A DNA stretch of 64,000 nt from NCBI RefSeq assembly GCF_030435805.1, contig NC_081305.1, forward strand, positions 52,238,001-52,302,000, written 5' to 3'. Positions 38,599 through 51,290 of the stretch are shown piece by piece. Within the stretch, counting starts at the first letter, position 1. Each line of letters opens with the position of its first letter. A model generated the notes under the pieces. The model had not been told where the DNA came from. It was given only the letters and a program-made list of their open reading frames with translations, and searched no databases. The translations under genes and the position numbers were made by a program. The DNA is from Mustela lutreola (lineage: Eukaryota; Chordata; Mammalia; Carnivora; Mustelidae).

Positions 38599-41159
38599 CT
38601 GCTTGAAGTTTTCTAATGCCACTGTAAATGGCTGATAACAGGATCACGTGAGGCTGTATGTTTTAAATATAATGTTGTCACCACTGCACTGGAAGAGAAT
38701 AAAAAATCCATCACTGGGCAAAAGGATTAGTTTAGGCATTTGGCACTGGAAGTTGTGAAGACAGATAAAACATGATGTTGTGACAGTTTGAGAGGAAGGT
38801 AAGTGCTATGGAAATGAAATATGGTGAACTCTTGAAATGTGAATGAAGATCTGGTAGAGAGGTCCCTTTGGTCACTGCAAGGCCTTAGGAAGCTATTCAT
38901 GATGAGACAGAGAAGCGTTCCTGGGAAATGTGGCTGTCTGGGACGTCTGATGCTTTTCTCATGATGTAATGTATTCCCTGCTGGTCCTGAGGACCAGTTG
39001 CTATTGGATGATAGAGGTAATTGTACTCTCTGAGGCCCAGATGCATGGACTGTGTGGAGAGGGGGTATTAGTTGATTTAAACATGGTGGGCATAGCTTAA
39101 AAGATATCACATGACAGAATAGATGTTGAAGATGAAGAAGGCTGCTGGACACTAAGAGTGAGAACCAGCCAGGTGTGTGTTGCAGTTCCACAAAGCATTG
39201 GTATCCCAGGAATATAACCCAACATAGGTCTGATCCAGGATAGATGGGTCACCTTGCAAGCATGATGACCTGTGGTTGGCAGTGACCTCCCTCACTTCCA
39301 CTCAGCCCTGGTGTGAATCTCTCCTGTGCTCTGATCCATGTGCAAGGCATTAATATATTTAGAAATCAGTCACCAATTACCAGCAGTGATGATTTCTGCT
39401 TCAAACAGCCTTCCCAGTATTTGGGGTAGCTGTCCCTATGTTGTTTCTGAGCCCACGCTATCCCTACACCCCTCTGAACCTGACTGAAGAGAGGATTTTT
39501 ATGAGTTGTAGAGATGGGTAACATTCAAGTTGGGTAGCATGGAACACTCATATTGAACATGGGATCAGTTGAAGGGTAATACATTTTTCAAGGATCAGCT
39601 GTTCTACTGTGGTCAGCAATACCATGAAAGCCTGTTGTGTACATGCAGGAAAGAAGGTGGATATTTGGATATTTACATATCCAGTGAGTTGGTAGATGCT
39701 CAGATCTTCTGAAATAGCCCAGACAACCTCAAGTATAATCTGACTTTTACATGTCTTCTTTTTGGGATTGTCCCCCAGCCATGTGCTTATACTTGAATTA
39801 TCCTGGCCCCAGGATAAGTGCCCAGCACCAGAGAGCAATCCATGTTTCTTATAGCAAATGAGACAGTGTAAATCTCATGGGACATAGTGAATTTGATTTG
39901 AACCATTTCTGTTCTCATTCAGGGAAAGCCTTCCTCTCTCTACGCCAGTGACCAGAATTGTCACAGGGGCAAGTCTATGCTGAAACACATAACTGTAGCA
40001 GAGGTGGATGTGGAAGATATTTTTGAATGTCTCTTCTTTGAATTCTTTCACAGTGTCTTGCACAAAGGCAATGACACTTTGCCCTGAAACTAACTAGCTG
40101 TTTCAAGGAAGCCCTAAAACTGAGAGTGTCCTTAGTTAGTACATGCAGATTTTCTGCTGCCTGCATTGGCATGCTGATGAAGAGCTGCTTAAGCCTGCAA
40201 TTGTTTATGATCTTCCAATAAAAATAGTCAAATACAGATTTATCGTGAGAATACTATATTCAATACTATATAATCCCATAATATATATTAATATCTTTCA
40301 TGCATTTCTTAACTTAAAAATGTATTTATATAAGTTCCAGATCAGTTTAAAATAAAGTATTTTACAGAAAGCTCAGGTGAGAGACAGGGGAGGGGCAGAG
40401 GGAAAGGGAGAGAGAATCTCTGGTTCTACAGTGTGCATCTTGGGTATCTTCCAGACCTTTGAAGTTGGCCCTATGGCTGATGGTTGGAAGATCTTAAAGT
40501 GAAACCTTCCAGGTACATTGACTTTGGAATTTACCCTGCATGTGACTGTACAGCAGTGCCAGGTGAGAAACAAAAGGTCATGATGGAAAATGTATCTTTA
40601 CTGTGGTGGATATCTGAGCCAAACCATACATGTGCCTTATACAGTATTGTCACTCTTCCTTGAAGTCATGTGGTGACCTCGTGATCTGTGTGAGCATTTC
40701 TTTGATTGATGTTTTAGTTATAATGGTCATTCCACTCATATTTGTGTATAAGAAGGCTTGGTAGTGTAGTGATAGCATCTTGATCTTGGGTCGAGGACAG
40801 ATGAGTTTATTGTACAGGAAAACAGATGGTCTGTTTTCATGTCCAAGGATCAGGCATATATGCTAGATGTTCCTTGAAGATACTGGGGTTTCCTATGCTC
40901 AGAGTCTCCAACAAAAACCCACTGCATGTGTTGGGGGTGTATGAGTTGGGGGTGGGCGGCTGGCCAGTGGAATTAGTGTGATGAAGATGTTTTATTATGT
41001 TTCCTGTGTTATGAGCCATAGGACACTTGGACTTTGACCTGGGAACCTCTTGTCTTCTGCCAGTATTGGAACACCATTACAGACCAACAGGTTATAGTAT
41101 AGGATGTGTGTCATCTTGGAATTTTTATATTATATTAAGATTATCTATGGACTTGATTC

Positions 41160-41560
41160 AAAACAAAATAGACATTCATAGGTCTGTTTCTTGTTTGTTC
41201 ATTTAAGTTGTTGTTTTGGTTGTAGACATAAGTGAATATGTATAGTATTTGTATGTCATTTAGTTCACATTGCATAACACCTTCTGGGTCAAACCACATT
41301 ATCACAAATGATAAGACACAATGAAAAAAGCTGAAAGAGACACAACTACAATGTATAGCCTGAATGTTACCAGTGTGGAATGGAGAAGGATGATGGGCAA
41401 CATGAGGAAGTGGGAATGGGAAGTACAGGCTTCCGTGGGGTGAAAAGAATACAGGGAAGTCCTCCAATGGTTTTCCCATAGCATTTTATGGTGCCAGATA
41501 TTAGCTACTATTGGTGAGTATAGTAGCACCTATAGAGTTTTAAGTCCACATGTTGTACAC
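41160..41560 (-). mobile_element. LINE-1 3'-end remnants
   Basis: Counterpart of 11220-11640 in reverse, with antisense GTTTCTTGTTTGTTCATTTA and AACCACATTATCACAAATGA blocks. Decayed, non-coding. Confidence 0.55.
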
Positions 41561-42148
41561 CTAATGTAATTGGATATTGTAGAGTATATATTAATAGAAA
41601 GGAAATCAAGGTGGATACCGAGAAACATATACATATGTAGATTAGTGTCTTAAGAAGTTTCAGGTAAAGAAAACTAACCCTACTCTTCGAAAGAAGCTAA
41701 TTCTAAGTACTCACAGTAGGATAAAGTCCTAGGAAAGCAAACTGATCTGTATCACAGTGGAGATAAATGTTCCTTATTGTAGAAGGGAAGGGACAGAAAA
41801 AGAGAAGCATGTGCCCAGCAGAGCAAAGAAGGGAACTGGAAGACCAAGAAGATCCTGTGGTTCTCACAGGCAGCCCAGGAAGAGCACCCAGGCTGTCCAT
41901 GGAAGAACAGTCATTTCTGTGAGAGCTTCTTAACTCCATTTCATTGAACTTGGTCTCTCTTCTCTCACCACTGTGGAGCATCAGGAAGGCTTTTCTTTGG
42001 AAGTGGATTCTTCAGGGAAGACCATAAAGTGCAACCATGTTGTATAACTGTGCTAACTTTAGGCAAAGTCAGCTTTCAGAACTAAGCCTATGTTCAAAGA
42101 GGTGATCCTGTAGTCTGAAACCATGGGTTTTAGCAAAAATGCAGGGGA

Positions 42149-42341
42149 GAGGTGCCTGGGTGGCTCAGTGGGTTAAAGTCTCTGCCTTCTGCTCAGGTCA
42201 TGATCCCAGAGTACTGGGATCGAGCCCTGCATTGGGCTCTCTGCTCGGCAGGGAGCCAGCTTCACTTCCTGTCTCTCTGCCTGCCTCTCTGCTTGTTTGT
42301 ATCCTCTGTCTATAAAATAAATAAATAAAATATTTTTTAAA
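42149..42341 (+). mobile_element. Can-SINE
   Basis: Full-length, flanked by ATGCAGGGGA and GTGCAGGGGA. Absent from unit 2 at 46512. Confidence 0.94.
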
Positions 42342-42757
42342 AAGTGCAGGGGAAACTTGAAATTGATAAAGACCATGGATGCAGTGGGCTCTAAGATAAA
42401 AAATCCAGCGTTGCAGCCAAAAGCAGATTTCCCCTGCATTTGTTGTGAAGGAGGGAGTTATTTCCATGAGTATTGTGGCATGGAAAATTGAAGAAAGAAA
42501 AATAAGAGGAGGTCCAGAGAAGTGTGATTGGGTTAAGTTTGTTATGCAGGAGTAGGGTTGGCTTGAATGAAGAGTGAAGGAAAGCGAAGGACTCCATACT
42601 CACCTGTATGCTCTGTCCTCTTTTTGGAATCTTTGAAACTGTCATGATTCAGTCTGATTCTTTGGTTCATGGTTAGAAAATCAGTCTTAATAACTTGTCC
42701 AATTTTAGGAATTTCCTGTTTTGTTTTGTTTTTGTTTTTTCATAAATTTCCTTATTT

Positions 42758-42957
42758 AAGGGCACTGAGTAGCTCAGTAGGTTAACGCCTCTGCCTTCAC
42801 CTCAGGTCACGATGCCAGGGTCCTGGGATTGAGCCCGGCATTGGGCTCTGTGCTCATTGGGGAGCCTGCTCCTCCCTTTCTCTCTGCCTGCCTCTCTGCC
42901 TACCTGTGATCTCTGTCTGTCAAGTAAATAAATTAAATCGTAAAAAAAAAAAAAAAA
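42758..42957 (+). mobile_element. Can-SINE
   Basis: Slightly diverged head (GGGCACTGAGTAGCTCAG). Flanked by TTTCCTTATTTA and ATTCCCTATTTA. Confidence 0.9.
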
Positions 42958-43499
42958 ATTCCCTATTTATTATTATGTAACGGTTATGGAGTTAACACAT
43001 GGCCAGTTTTGTTTTATTGATTGAAATGGGCATTACTTTCTGTGTTCCGTTAATGTTAACCTTTTACTTTATTTACTTAAGACCTCTCTTTATTTCATTC
43101 CTCTACTAAATTTCATCCTAGTCTCTTCCTTTTTTAGTTTCTTGGTGGAAATTAAGTTGTTTATTTCAAGTTTTTTCTTAGCTCTGTATTGTATAACATG
43201 AACAACTTGGGAAATGGGAAGTCTAGTAGGGAAATACTGGCAGAAATAAACAATACAAACAATGACCAAAAGCAGTAAAAAAATTAAAATGATGATTTTA
43301 AGGCATTTCTGTAATCATGTCAGGTGTGAACAAGGAGTTTTACTGTTTGTTGTTCACTTTAGATTCCTTTACTCTATTTTTGGTTGTATAATTGTTCTGA
43401 CTAGAGTGTCCAGTACTCTTCAAAGGCAGTGGTGGGGTCACTTCATTACCTGCTGATGATAGAGGAGAAGGTTGCAGATGGACCCTGCTGAATAGGTTT

Positions 43500-43770
43500 C
43501 ATCTTTTCATACATCTGTGGCATTCATTAGGTTGGGGTTTCCTTCTCTCTCTACTTTGAGTGCTTTTAACCTGACACGTTGTCCAGTATGCCCATATTTG
43601 TATTCTGTCTCCCTTAATGTGATCATGTCATTTTTTGCCTTCATTCTGTTAATGTGGAGTCTTGAATTTATGGTTTTATGTTGGAGAGCCCTTAATTCCA
43701 GGTCTGTGTCCCACTTGATCATCTTGTAAAAAGGGAAAATGTGTGATTGATTCAGTTTACTCTCTTTTAT
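43500..43770 (-). mobile_element. Old LINE-1 ORF2 fragment
   Basis: In antisense, 'CTTCATTCTGTTAATGTGGA', 'TTATGTTGGAGAGCCC' and 'CCCACTTGATCATCTTGT' are the standard complement of LINE-1 ORF2. Copies recur at 51050-51290 and, reversed, at 63100-63260 because the segment was duplicated. Confidence 0.65.
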
Positions 43771-43827
43771 TGGGGACTTTGAGTGAATATGCCTCACAGG
43801 TAGAGTTTCGCAAGCTTCGTGTTTTCT

Positions 43828-44018
43828 AGTGTTTTATTTATTTCTTTGACAGAGAGACCAGGATCACAAGTAGGCAGAGAGGCCAACATAGGGAGAGGAA
43901 GGGAAGCAAGCTCTTTGCTGAGCAGAGAGCCCGATGTGGAGCTCAATCCCAGGACCCTGGGATCATGACCTGAGCTGAAGGCAGAGGCTTTAACCCAATG
44001 AGCCACCCAGACACCCCT
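43828..44018 (-). mobile_element. Can-SINE at the join of the two tandem units
   Basis: Reverse-oriented copy ending CCACCCAGACACCCC. It lies between the end of unit 1 and the start of unit 2. Confidence 0.92.
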
Positions 44019-44667
44019 AAATTTTAGATTCTTTTTCTTGTCCTGAACCATGGCTCACAATCTAATTCCCAGGGGTTCTACCGAATGATTGCTAATTGAA
44101 CAAAGTCACTACAAATATAATGATAAGTCATAGCTATACAATTCTCAAGGACTATTGATAGAATTTTACACTGTATGTTTCTCCTGTTGTTTTGTGAGCA
44201 TGGAGAACACAAGTAGAGTTTTAGGGTTTTGATCTGCACAGAATGCAATGTGTCATATTAAGCTAAAGACAGATTTTGAAGTCCCAGGACTAAGTAGGAA
44301 GAAGCACATGTACATACATATGTGTGTGTACCTATATCTTCAGAAGGAAAAGGAATCTTGTTTCAAACCAGGTCACTTCCAAGTTTGAAAAGTGGTGATT
44401 TCCTAGCAAGCAAAGAGATTCTAGATTCATAATAGAAATAGTTTTCTCTGTATTGTATTGAATTTATGCTTCCTATATCTCGTGTATCTTAGTTTGAGAA
44501 TCTCGCCATGCGAATTGTCTCTTACATAACTGGGTTTTAGTCCTGTAGGATATACTCTGTTTTCCTTATTCCTGTGTCGACCTGTTGCTTAAAATCTTGA
44601 TAGAGATTTTAACAAGAGTTTCCATGGAATGACATGGTATTCAAAATTTAATTTAAATGTGAGAGTA

Positions 44668-44915
44668 GGGACGCCTGGGTGGCTCAGTTGGTTGGGCAGC
44701 TGCCTTCGGCTCAGGTCATGATCCCGGCGTCCTGGGATCGAGTCCCACGTCGGGCTCCTTGCTCCGCAGGGAGCCTGCTTCTCCCTCTGACTCTGCCTGC
44801 CACTCTGTCTGCCTGTGCTCGCTCTCACTCTCTCTCTTACAAATAAATAAACAAAAAAAAAAAAAAATTTAAAAAAAAAAAATAAAAAAAAAAATAAAAA
44901 AATAAAAAAAAAAAA
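44668..44915 (+). mobile_element. Can-SINE with long A-rich tail
   Basis: A young-looking copy of the (GA)/(TC) subfamily, with a tail of A runs broken by T. Flanked by AAATGTGAGAGTA on the left and AAATGTGAGAGTAA on the right. Absent from unit 1. Confidence 0.95.
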
Positions 44916-46619
44916 TAAATGTGAGAGTAATTCTCCAAAGAGCATTATAAATTCCATGTAGTTAAATTGATACACATCACTCCTTCCTTTGCGATTGGAG
45001 AAGTAAGAGTTCTTTAAGTTATTCTTTTCCCTTCTGGGAAGTGACATCATCCAAGTTGGTCACTTTAATGTAAACATTTGATTAGGTAAAAATGTGGAGA
45101 TTTCATGAGTCACAGGTGTTTTGTTTTGAGGTTTATTTGACGAAAAAAAAGATGGGGCAGGGCTGGGAGCTGAGTAGATGTTCTAACTTAAAAAGAATAA
45201 AATCTGTTAGGAGTGATGGGGCAGCCCAGCGAAGAGATGAAACTGGTCCACGGTGAAATATTGACCTGAATTCTTCATGTGGGGAGAGGATCCCTGTCCA
45301 AGGCTATACTAATGACTCTGAATCTAGAAGGAGAAATTATACTTCCTTTCTTCCCAAATCCTGTCCAGTTCTTCTGTCTCATCTCCATTCCAGTGATGGA
45401 GGCATCACAGCTGACTTTACCTCCTGTTTTCTGGAAACCTCATTGACACTGTACTCCCCTTCCCACCTAAGCCAGGCAGGACCTTGCCTAGCCTTAAGAG
45501 TAGCTTGGATTTTTCTAGCCACTGTAAATGGTTGATAACAGGATCATGTGAGGCCATATGTGCATTTAAAATACAATGTTGTCACCACTGAACTGGAAGA
45601 GAAGCAAAAAGCTATTACTGGGTCACAGGATTAGTTAAGGTCTTTGGCACTGGAAGTTGTGAGGACAGATAAAGCATGATGTGACAGTTTGAGAGGAAGG
45701 TAAGTGATATGGAAATAAAACATGGTGAAGTCTTGAAATGCAAACAGAGATCTGTTAGAGAGATCCCTTTGGTCACTGCAAGGCCTTAGGGAGCCATTCA
45801 TGGTGAGCAAATGGGACAGAGAAGTGTTCCTGGGAAATGTGGTTGTCTGGGACGTCTGATGCTTTTCTCATGATGTAATGTATTCCCTGCTGGTCCTGAG
45901 GACCAGTTGCTATTGGGTGACAGAGATAATTGTACTCTCTGAGGCCCAGATGCGTGGAGTGCATGGAGAGGGGGTACTGGTTGATTTAACCATGGTGGGC
46001 ATAGCTTAAAGATGTGACATGACAATCGATGTTGAAGATGAGAAAGGCTGCTGGATACTGCTAGTGAGAACCAGCCAGATGCGTGCTGTGGTTGCACAAA
46101 TCTTTGATATCCCAGGAATATAACCCAACAAAGGTCTGATCCAGGTTATATGGGTGACCTTGTAAGCATAATGACCTATGATTGGCAGGGCCCTGCCTCA
46201 CTTCCACTCAGCCCGGTGATGAATCTACTCCCGTGCTCTGATCTATGTGCCAGGCACTGATTCATTGAGAAGCAAATTGCTAATTAACCAGAAGTGATCA
46301 TTTCTGCTTCAAAAACCCTTCCCAATAGTTGGGAAAGCTGTCCCTATGTTGTTTCAGAGCCCATGCTGTCTCTACACTCCTCCTGACCTGAGTGAACAGA
46401 GGGTTTTTCAAGTTTTATAACTGTGCTCATTTTAGGCAAAGTCAGTTTTCAGGAGGAAGCCTAAGTTGAAACAAGTAATTCCATAACCTGAAGCCATGGG
46501 TATTAGTAAAAATGCAGGGAAAACTTGAAATTTATGAACACCATGGATTCAGTGGTTTCTGGTACAAAATCCAGCCTTAGAGCCAGAAGCAGATTGCTCG
46601 TGCATTTCTTGTGAAAGAT

Positions 46620-46763
46620 CCTGTGATCTGAGGGGACTGCCCTTCTCAGTGAGGCTTGTCTCAGGCTTAGCAAGCTGAGTCCCTGCCTATATCTTGGCTT
46701 CTGAGCAGAGATTTTGCAGGGCTGCAGTCCTGGCGGAGTCGATTTCAGGTCTCCTTTCACATA
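46620..46763 (+). repeat. 144-base inserted copy of 48572-48709
   Basis: A segment from GATCTGAGGGGACTGCCC to TCTCCTTTCAC, closely similar to 48572-48709 and to the reverse complement of 9551-9693. It is set between perfect 13-base direct repeats TCTTGTGAAAGAT (46607-46619 and 46764-46776). Unit 1 (near 42440) has no such insert. There is no A-tail at either end. Confidence 0.85.
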
Positions 46764-46975
46764 TCTTGTGAAAGATTTTCATGAATATGGTGGTGTGGTG
46801 AATTGAAGAAGGAAAAATAAAAAGAGGTCCAGAGAATAGTGACTGGTCAATATGGTTATGCAGGGATACAGTTGGCTTGAATGAAGAGTGATGGGAAGGG
46901 AAAGACTCCATGCTCACCTCTATGCTCTTCCCCCTTTTTATGATCCTTTGAAACTCCTTTAAGAAAAAGAGGGAG

Positions 46976-47147
46976 AGAGGATTTATTTATTTATTTGACA
47001 GAGAGAGGGATCACAAGTACACAGAGAGGCAGGCATTGAGAGGGGAAAGTGGGCTCCCTGCTGATGCAGGGCTCAATCCCAGGACCCTGGGATCATGACT
47101 GGAGCTGAAGGCAAAACCTTTAACCCACTGAGCCACCCATGTGCCCC
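46976..47147 (-). mobile_element. Can-SINE
   Basis: Reverse-oriented copy with part of the head region missing. Flanked by CTTTGAAACTC and CTTTGAAATTC. Confidence 0.9.
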
Positions 47148-49050
47148 CCTTTGAAATTCATCATAATTCAGTCCTGGAATTGTGAGTGGAACATACATTG
47201 TCGATGTAGGACATCAGTGGCACATTTGTAAAAAGAAACTCAGACCCCATCCAAACATCCAAATCAGATTATATGACCTTTAAGATCTTCAGTTCATTGT
47301 CATATCCATTAACACTGGAGAAGTACACATCTAGGTTACCTACACTCTTCCATTATTCTGCTGTTCTACTCTATTTGATAACTGTGTTTTATATGCCTTA
47401 AATCAGGATACATGCTCTTCATTTCCCAGATTATTTGGGATATGGGTTATCCCATGACATCCACATGAAGTTAGGGTGGATTTTGATCTTTGTGCAAAAA
47501 TGGGATTGGACTTTTGGTAGAGATTGCATTTTCTATAGATCGCTTCAAGATTTATTGTGTTTCAAGTATTCCAGTGAAGGAACATAGATGTGTTTCCAGT
47601 TCATTCATTCCTTGATTCCTACACAGTACATTACATTTTCTATAATTTCTGGTTTGACCTCTACCATTATGTCAAATTGGAAGCATTTTTATTGGTGGGG
47701 GAGGTGTTTGCTCTAAAAGTGTGATGTTTCAGTTTGGGGAATTGTTCTTTGTTGTGTAGAAACAAAACTAATTTTTATATGTTGATTTGTGTACCAGCTT
47801 TATAAAATCCATATGAGTTTTAACAGGATTAAAACAGTAAGCATTCCAAAAAAAACAAAAAAAACAAAACAAAACAAAAAAAAAACAGTAAGCATTCCCA
47901 GGAGCAGCAATGGCAGTGGAGTAGGAGGATCCTAGACTCATGTGTCCTGTCATGAGCACCACTAGGTAACTGTCAGGTCATCCTAAGTGACATTGGGTCG
48001 AAGAGTGACAGGACAGATTTCCTAAGTAAAAGGAGAGAAGAGTCCACATGGAAGATGGCAGATAGTGTGGAGACATGGTTTAGAGAGGAGAGGAGTATAG
48101 CATTGTGGAGGGCAGGGAGCCCCCGCTGTGCAGTAGGTGTCATGACAGAGGAGCACTTGGGATGCCTAAGAAGGTTTCCCCAACACCATTGGCTTGGAAT
48201 GGGAGAAGGGCTGAATTTTCTGAGTTCTTGGAACCAGCACATCTTAAAGCTTGGAGTTTTAATGGTCCATAGGTTTGGATAGGATAGAACCAGGAGGGCA
48301 CTAGGGTGCTCCTGGAAAGAATGCTGGCAAAGAACCTGGGGGCTCACAGCATGGAAACAGCCATCTGAAGAACACCTGGAGCGCACAGTGGGGAGAGTAT
48401 TCAGTAGTCTAGGAGCACATTCATGAGAGGAAACATTCAGTGACATGTGGCTCCAAGAACATGGGAGTTGGATGGTACCATTTCCTTCTCCCATCCTGGA
48501 GCACAAAGACAGGGCCCCACTCAGTGAGGACACTGACTGTCTGCCTTGCTTGCACCAGACCCCAACCCCTATGATCTGAGGGGACTGCCCTTCTCAGTGA
48601 GGCTTGTCTCAGGCTTAGCAAGGTAAGTCCCTGCCTATATCTTGTCTCCTGAGCAGGTATTTTACAGGGCTGCAGTCCTGGTGGAGTTGATGTTAGGTCT
48701 CCTTTCACGAGCAGACCAGAGCTCCCCTAGTTCAAACTGGCCACATTTAGGCCAGGGACCAAACAGGCAAGGAGAGCCCTGCAGACCCCTGGCCTGAAGG
48801 ATACAGCAGGAAACATCATTGGCTTTTCTATCACAAAGAGGAAGGTAAAGACTTAGACAAAATGCCAAGATGAAAGAATTTATCCAGACAAAACCAGCAG
48901 ATGAAACAAGGGCCGAGATGCAATGGAAACAGATCGTAGTAAGGAGCTTGATGAACAACTGAATGCATCAATCACAAAGGATACTGAAAGTGTTGAGAAA
49001 AGAATAGTGTGGACTTTACCAGAGAGATAAGAGTTAAAAAATAATTGGAT
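47148..49050. repeat. Old LINE-1-like block kept in unit 2
   Basis: 47760-49040 matches the reverse complement of 9220-10450. 'AATGCCAAGATGAAAGAATT' and 'GGAGCTTGATGAACAACTGA' suggest the 5'UTR/ORF1 part of a LINE-1 on the plus strand. A 186-residue minus frame (47973-48533) has no known domain and is not kept in the left arm. Confidence 0.45.
47831..47898 (+). mobile_element. A-tail-only retroposition
   Basis: AAAACAGTAAGCATTCC occurs at 47831-47847 and again at 47882-47898, with 34 bases of A-rich sequence between (AAAAACAAAAAAAACAAAAC). This looks like a LINE-1-driven insertion in which only the tail was copied. Confidence 0.75.
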
Positions 49051-49250
49051 GCGGGGCATTGGGTGGCTCATGGGTTAAGCCTCTCCCTTCAGCTCAGATT
49101 ATGATCTCAGGATCCTGGGATTAAGTCTAACATCGGCTCCCTTCTCAGTAGCGGGCCTGCTTCTCCCTCTCCCTCTACCTGCCTCTCTGTCTACTTGAGA
49201 TCTCTATAAAATAAATAAATAAAATTTTAAAAAATTAAATTAAAAAAATA
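49051..49250 (+). mobile_element. Can-SINE
   Basis: Head GCGGGGCATTGGGTGGCTCA, tail ATAAATAAATAAAATTTTAA. Confidence 0.9.
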
Positions 49251-49254
49251 TTTG

Positions 49255-49448
49255 GGTGCTTGGCGGATCACTCAGGGAAGCCACTGACTCCTGATTTCTG
49301 CTCAGACCTTCATCTCAGGGTCCTGGGATTCAGGCTCAAGTCAGCCTCTGCAGTTAGTTTGATACCTGCATGTGATTCCCTCTCTCTGCAGTTCCCACCC
49401 AAACCCTTATGATCCACCCCTCAAATATATGTCTTTCTAAAAAATCAA
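49255..49448 (+). mobile_element. Old Can-SINE shared by both arms
   Basis: Diverged plus-strand copy, counterpart of 9010-9217; shared details include TGCATGTGATTCC and the CCCACCC segment. Confidence 0.75.
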
Positions 49449-49574
49449 ACATAGGTGAACAATGCAATAAGCAAGATTAGAAACAGGCTTGATGTTAGTT
49501 AAACTGAGAAGGCTGGAAGAAGCAGAAGAATGACTTTATCATATAGAAGGAAAAATAAAGGAAAGTATGGACTA

Positions 49575-49737
49575 TGAAAAACAATCTGAGCATTTTGAAG
49601 GGGTGGGGGGGTGGGAGGTTGGGGGAACCAGGTGGTGGGTATTAGGGCACAGATTGTGTGGAGCACTGGGTGTGGTGCAAAAACGATGAATACTGTTACA
49701 CTGAAAATAAATGAAAATTAAAAAAAAAAAAAAAAGA
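49575..49737 (+). mobile_element. LINE-1 3'UTR end
   Basis: The G-rich carnivore LINE-1 3'UTR ('GGGGTGGGGGGGTGGGAGGT', 'GTGTGGAGCACTGGGTGTGG', 'AAAACGATGAATACTGTTAC') with an A-tail. Strongly 5'-truncated. Confidence 0.88.
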
Positions 49738-49951
49738 AAAGAAAATACTGAATCTGCACAAAGGGAGGGAGAAGAATCATGCAACTCAGGATTTATTTAG
49801 GAAACTCATAGCCTTCATCAAAAGTAGTAAGAGTCCCAGGTCTTGGGCTTTTCTGTGCTGAGAGAGTATTACTTACAAATTCAACTCTAATGCTTCTTAT
49901 TGGTCTAAGGAGATTACCCTTTTTTTTTGGTTCAAGGTTAGTAATTCATTT

Positions 49952-50138
49952 TTTTAAAGATTTTATTTATTTATTTGAAAGAGAGAGAGATCACAAGAAG
50001 GCAGAGAGGCAGTTGGGGGGGCAGGAAGCAGACTCCCCACTGAGCAAAGAGCCTGATGCAGGCTGGATCCCAGGACTCTGAGGTTATGACCTGAGCCAAA
50101 GGCAGAGGCTTTAATGCACTGAGCCAACAGGCCCCCCT
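49952..50138 (-). mobile_element. Can-SINE
   Basis: Reverse-oriented copy flanked by TAGTAATTCATT on both sides. Confidence 0.93.
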
Positions 50139-50184
50139 AGTAATTCATTCTTAATAACTTGTCTGTTTTTAGAAATTCTGGGCT

Positions 50185-50240
50185 TGTCAAATAAATAAAT
50201 AAATAAATAAAAATCTTTTTGAAAATAAATAAATAAAATA
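50185..50240 (+). repeat. SINE tail remnant, (AAAT)n
   Basis: 'TTGTCAAATAAATAAATAAA ... AATCTTTTTG' is a Can-SINE tail without a body, lying directly in front of a complete copy. Confidence 0.7.
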
Positions 50241-50242
50241 AG

Positions 50243-50452
50243 GGGCGCCTGGGTGGCTCAGTGGGTTAAAGCCTCTGCCTTCAGGTCAGGTCATGATTCC
50301 GGGGTCCTGGGATCGAGCCCGGCATCGGGCTCTCTGCTTAGCAGGGAGCCTGCTTCCTCCTCTCGCTTTCTGTCTGCCTCTCTGCCTACTTGTGATCTGT
50401 CTGTCAAATAAATAAATAAATAAATATCTTTTATAAAAAAATTAAAAAAAAA
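50243..50452 (+). mobile_element. Can-SINE
   Basis: Nearly canonical GGGGCGCCTGGGTGGCTCAG copy. Together with the tail remnant it is flanked by AGAAATTCTG and AGAAATCCTG. Confidence 0.95.
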
Positions 50453-51049
50453 TAGAAATCCTGTTTTGTTTTTTTTTTCCTAAATTGCCCTTTTTGTTAT
50501 TATGTAATGGTTTATGGAGTTAAAGCATTGCCAGTTTTATTTTATTGATTGAAATGGACATTACATTCAGTGTTCCATTAGTGTTAATCTGCTCTATATT
50601 TTATTTTGGATTTTTCTTTATTTTGTTCCTCTACTAAGTTTCATCAAAGTCTCTTCCTTTTTTAATTCTCCTGGTGGAAATTCAGTTGTTTATTCCAACA
50701 TTTTCTATATCTGTATTGTATAAGATGAAAAAATTGGGAAATAGAAAGCCTAGTAGGGAAAAACTGGCAGAAATGAACAATACAAACAAGGACCAGAAAC
50801 AGTAAAAAAATTAAAATGTTGATATTTAGGGATTCCTATAATCGTGTAATGTGTGAACAGAGATAGTTTCAGTGTTTCTTTTTCAGTTTAGATTCCTTTA
50901 CTTTATTTTTGCTTGCATAATTCTTCTGACTAGAGTATCCAGAAGTATATTCAAGGCAGTGATGGGGTCACTTCATTACCTGCTGATCATACAGAAGAAG
51001 CATGCAGACCATCCCTATTGAATAGTTTTCAGGTATTCATACATCTTGG

Positions 51050-51290
51050 CATTCATTAGTTGAAGTTTTTCTTCTCTCTCTAGCTTGAGTGTTTTTTAAC
51101 ATGACATGTTGTCCAATACCCCATATTTGTATTCTGTATCCCTTAATATGATCATATCATTTTTGACCTTCATTCTGTTAATGTAGAGTCTTGAATTTAT
51201 GGTTTTCTATATGTTGGAGCACCCTTAATTCCTGGTCCGTTTCCCACTTGATCATCTTGTAAAAAGGGAAAAGGGAAAATGATTCAGTCC
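51050..51290 (-). mobile_element. Old LINE-1 ORF2 fragment
   Basis: Duplicate of 43500-43770. Confidence 0.65.

Larger units (their letters stand above)
37160..43840 (+). repeat. Tandem duplication unit 1
   Basis: Begins TTCTTTTTCTTGTCCTGAGC and is repeated from about 44020. 37160-39545 matches 44020-46415; 42035-42650 matches 46417-46970; 42660-43840 matches 49910-51345. The part 39545-42035, including LINE-1 remnants at 41160-41560, has no match in unit 2 but does match the left arm. Confidence 0.85.

Noticed and set aside
38727-39191. 154-residue minus-strand open frame, partly repeated at 45798-46097
   Set aside because: The tandem copy breaks the frame and there is no known domain or splice context. 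It is probably chance within duplicated intron sequence.
44589-45050. 153-residue minus-strand open frame rich in F
   Set aside because: It is mostly the complement of a Can-SINE and its A-rich tail.
47973-48533. 186-residue minus-strand open frame
   Set aside because: It lies in an old LINE-1-like block, has no domain, and is not preserved in the matching left-arm sequence.
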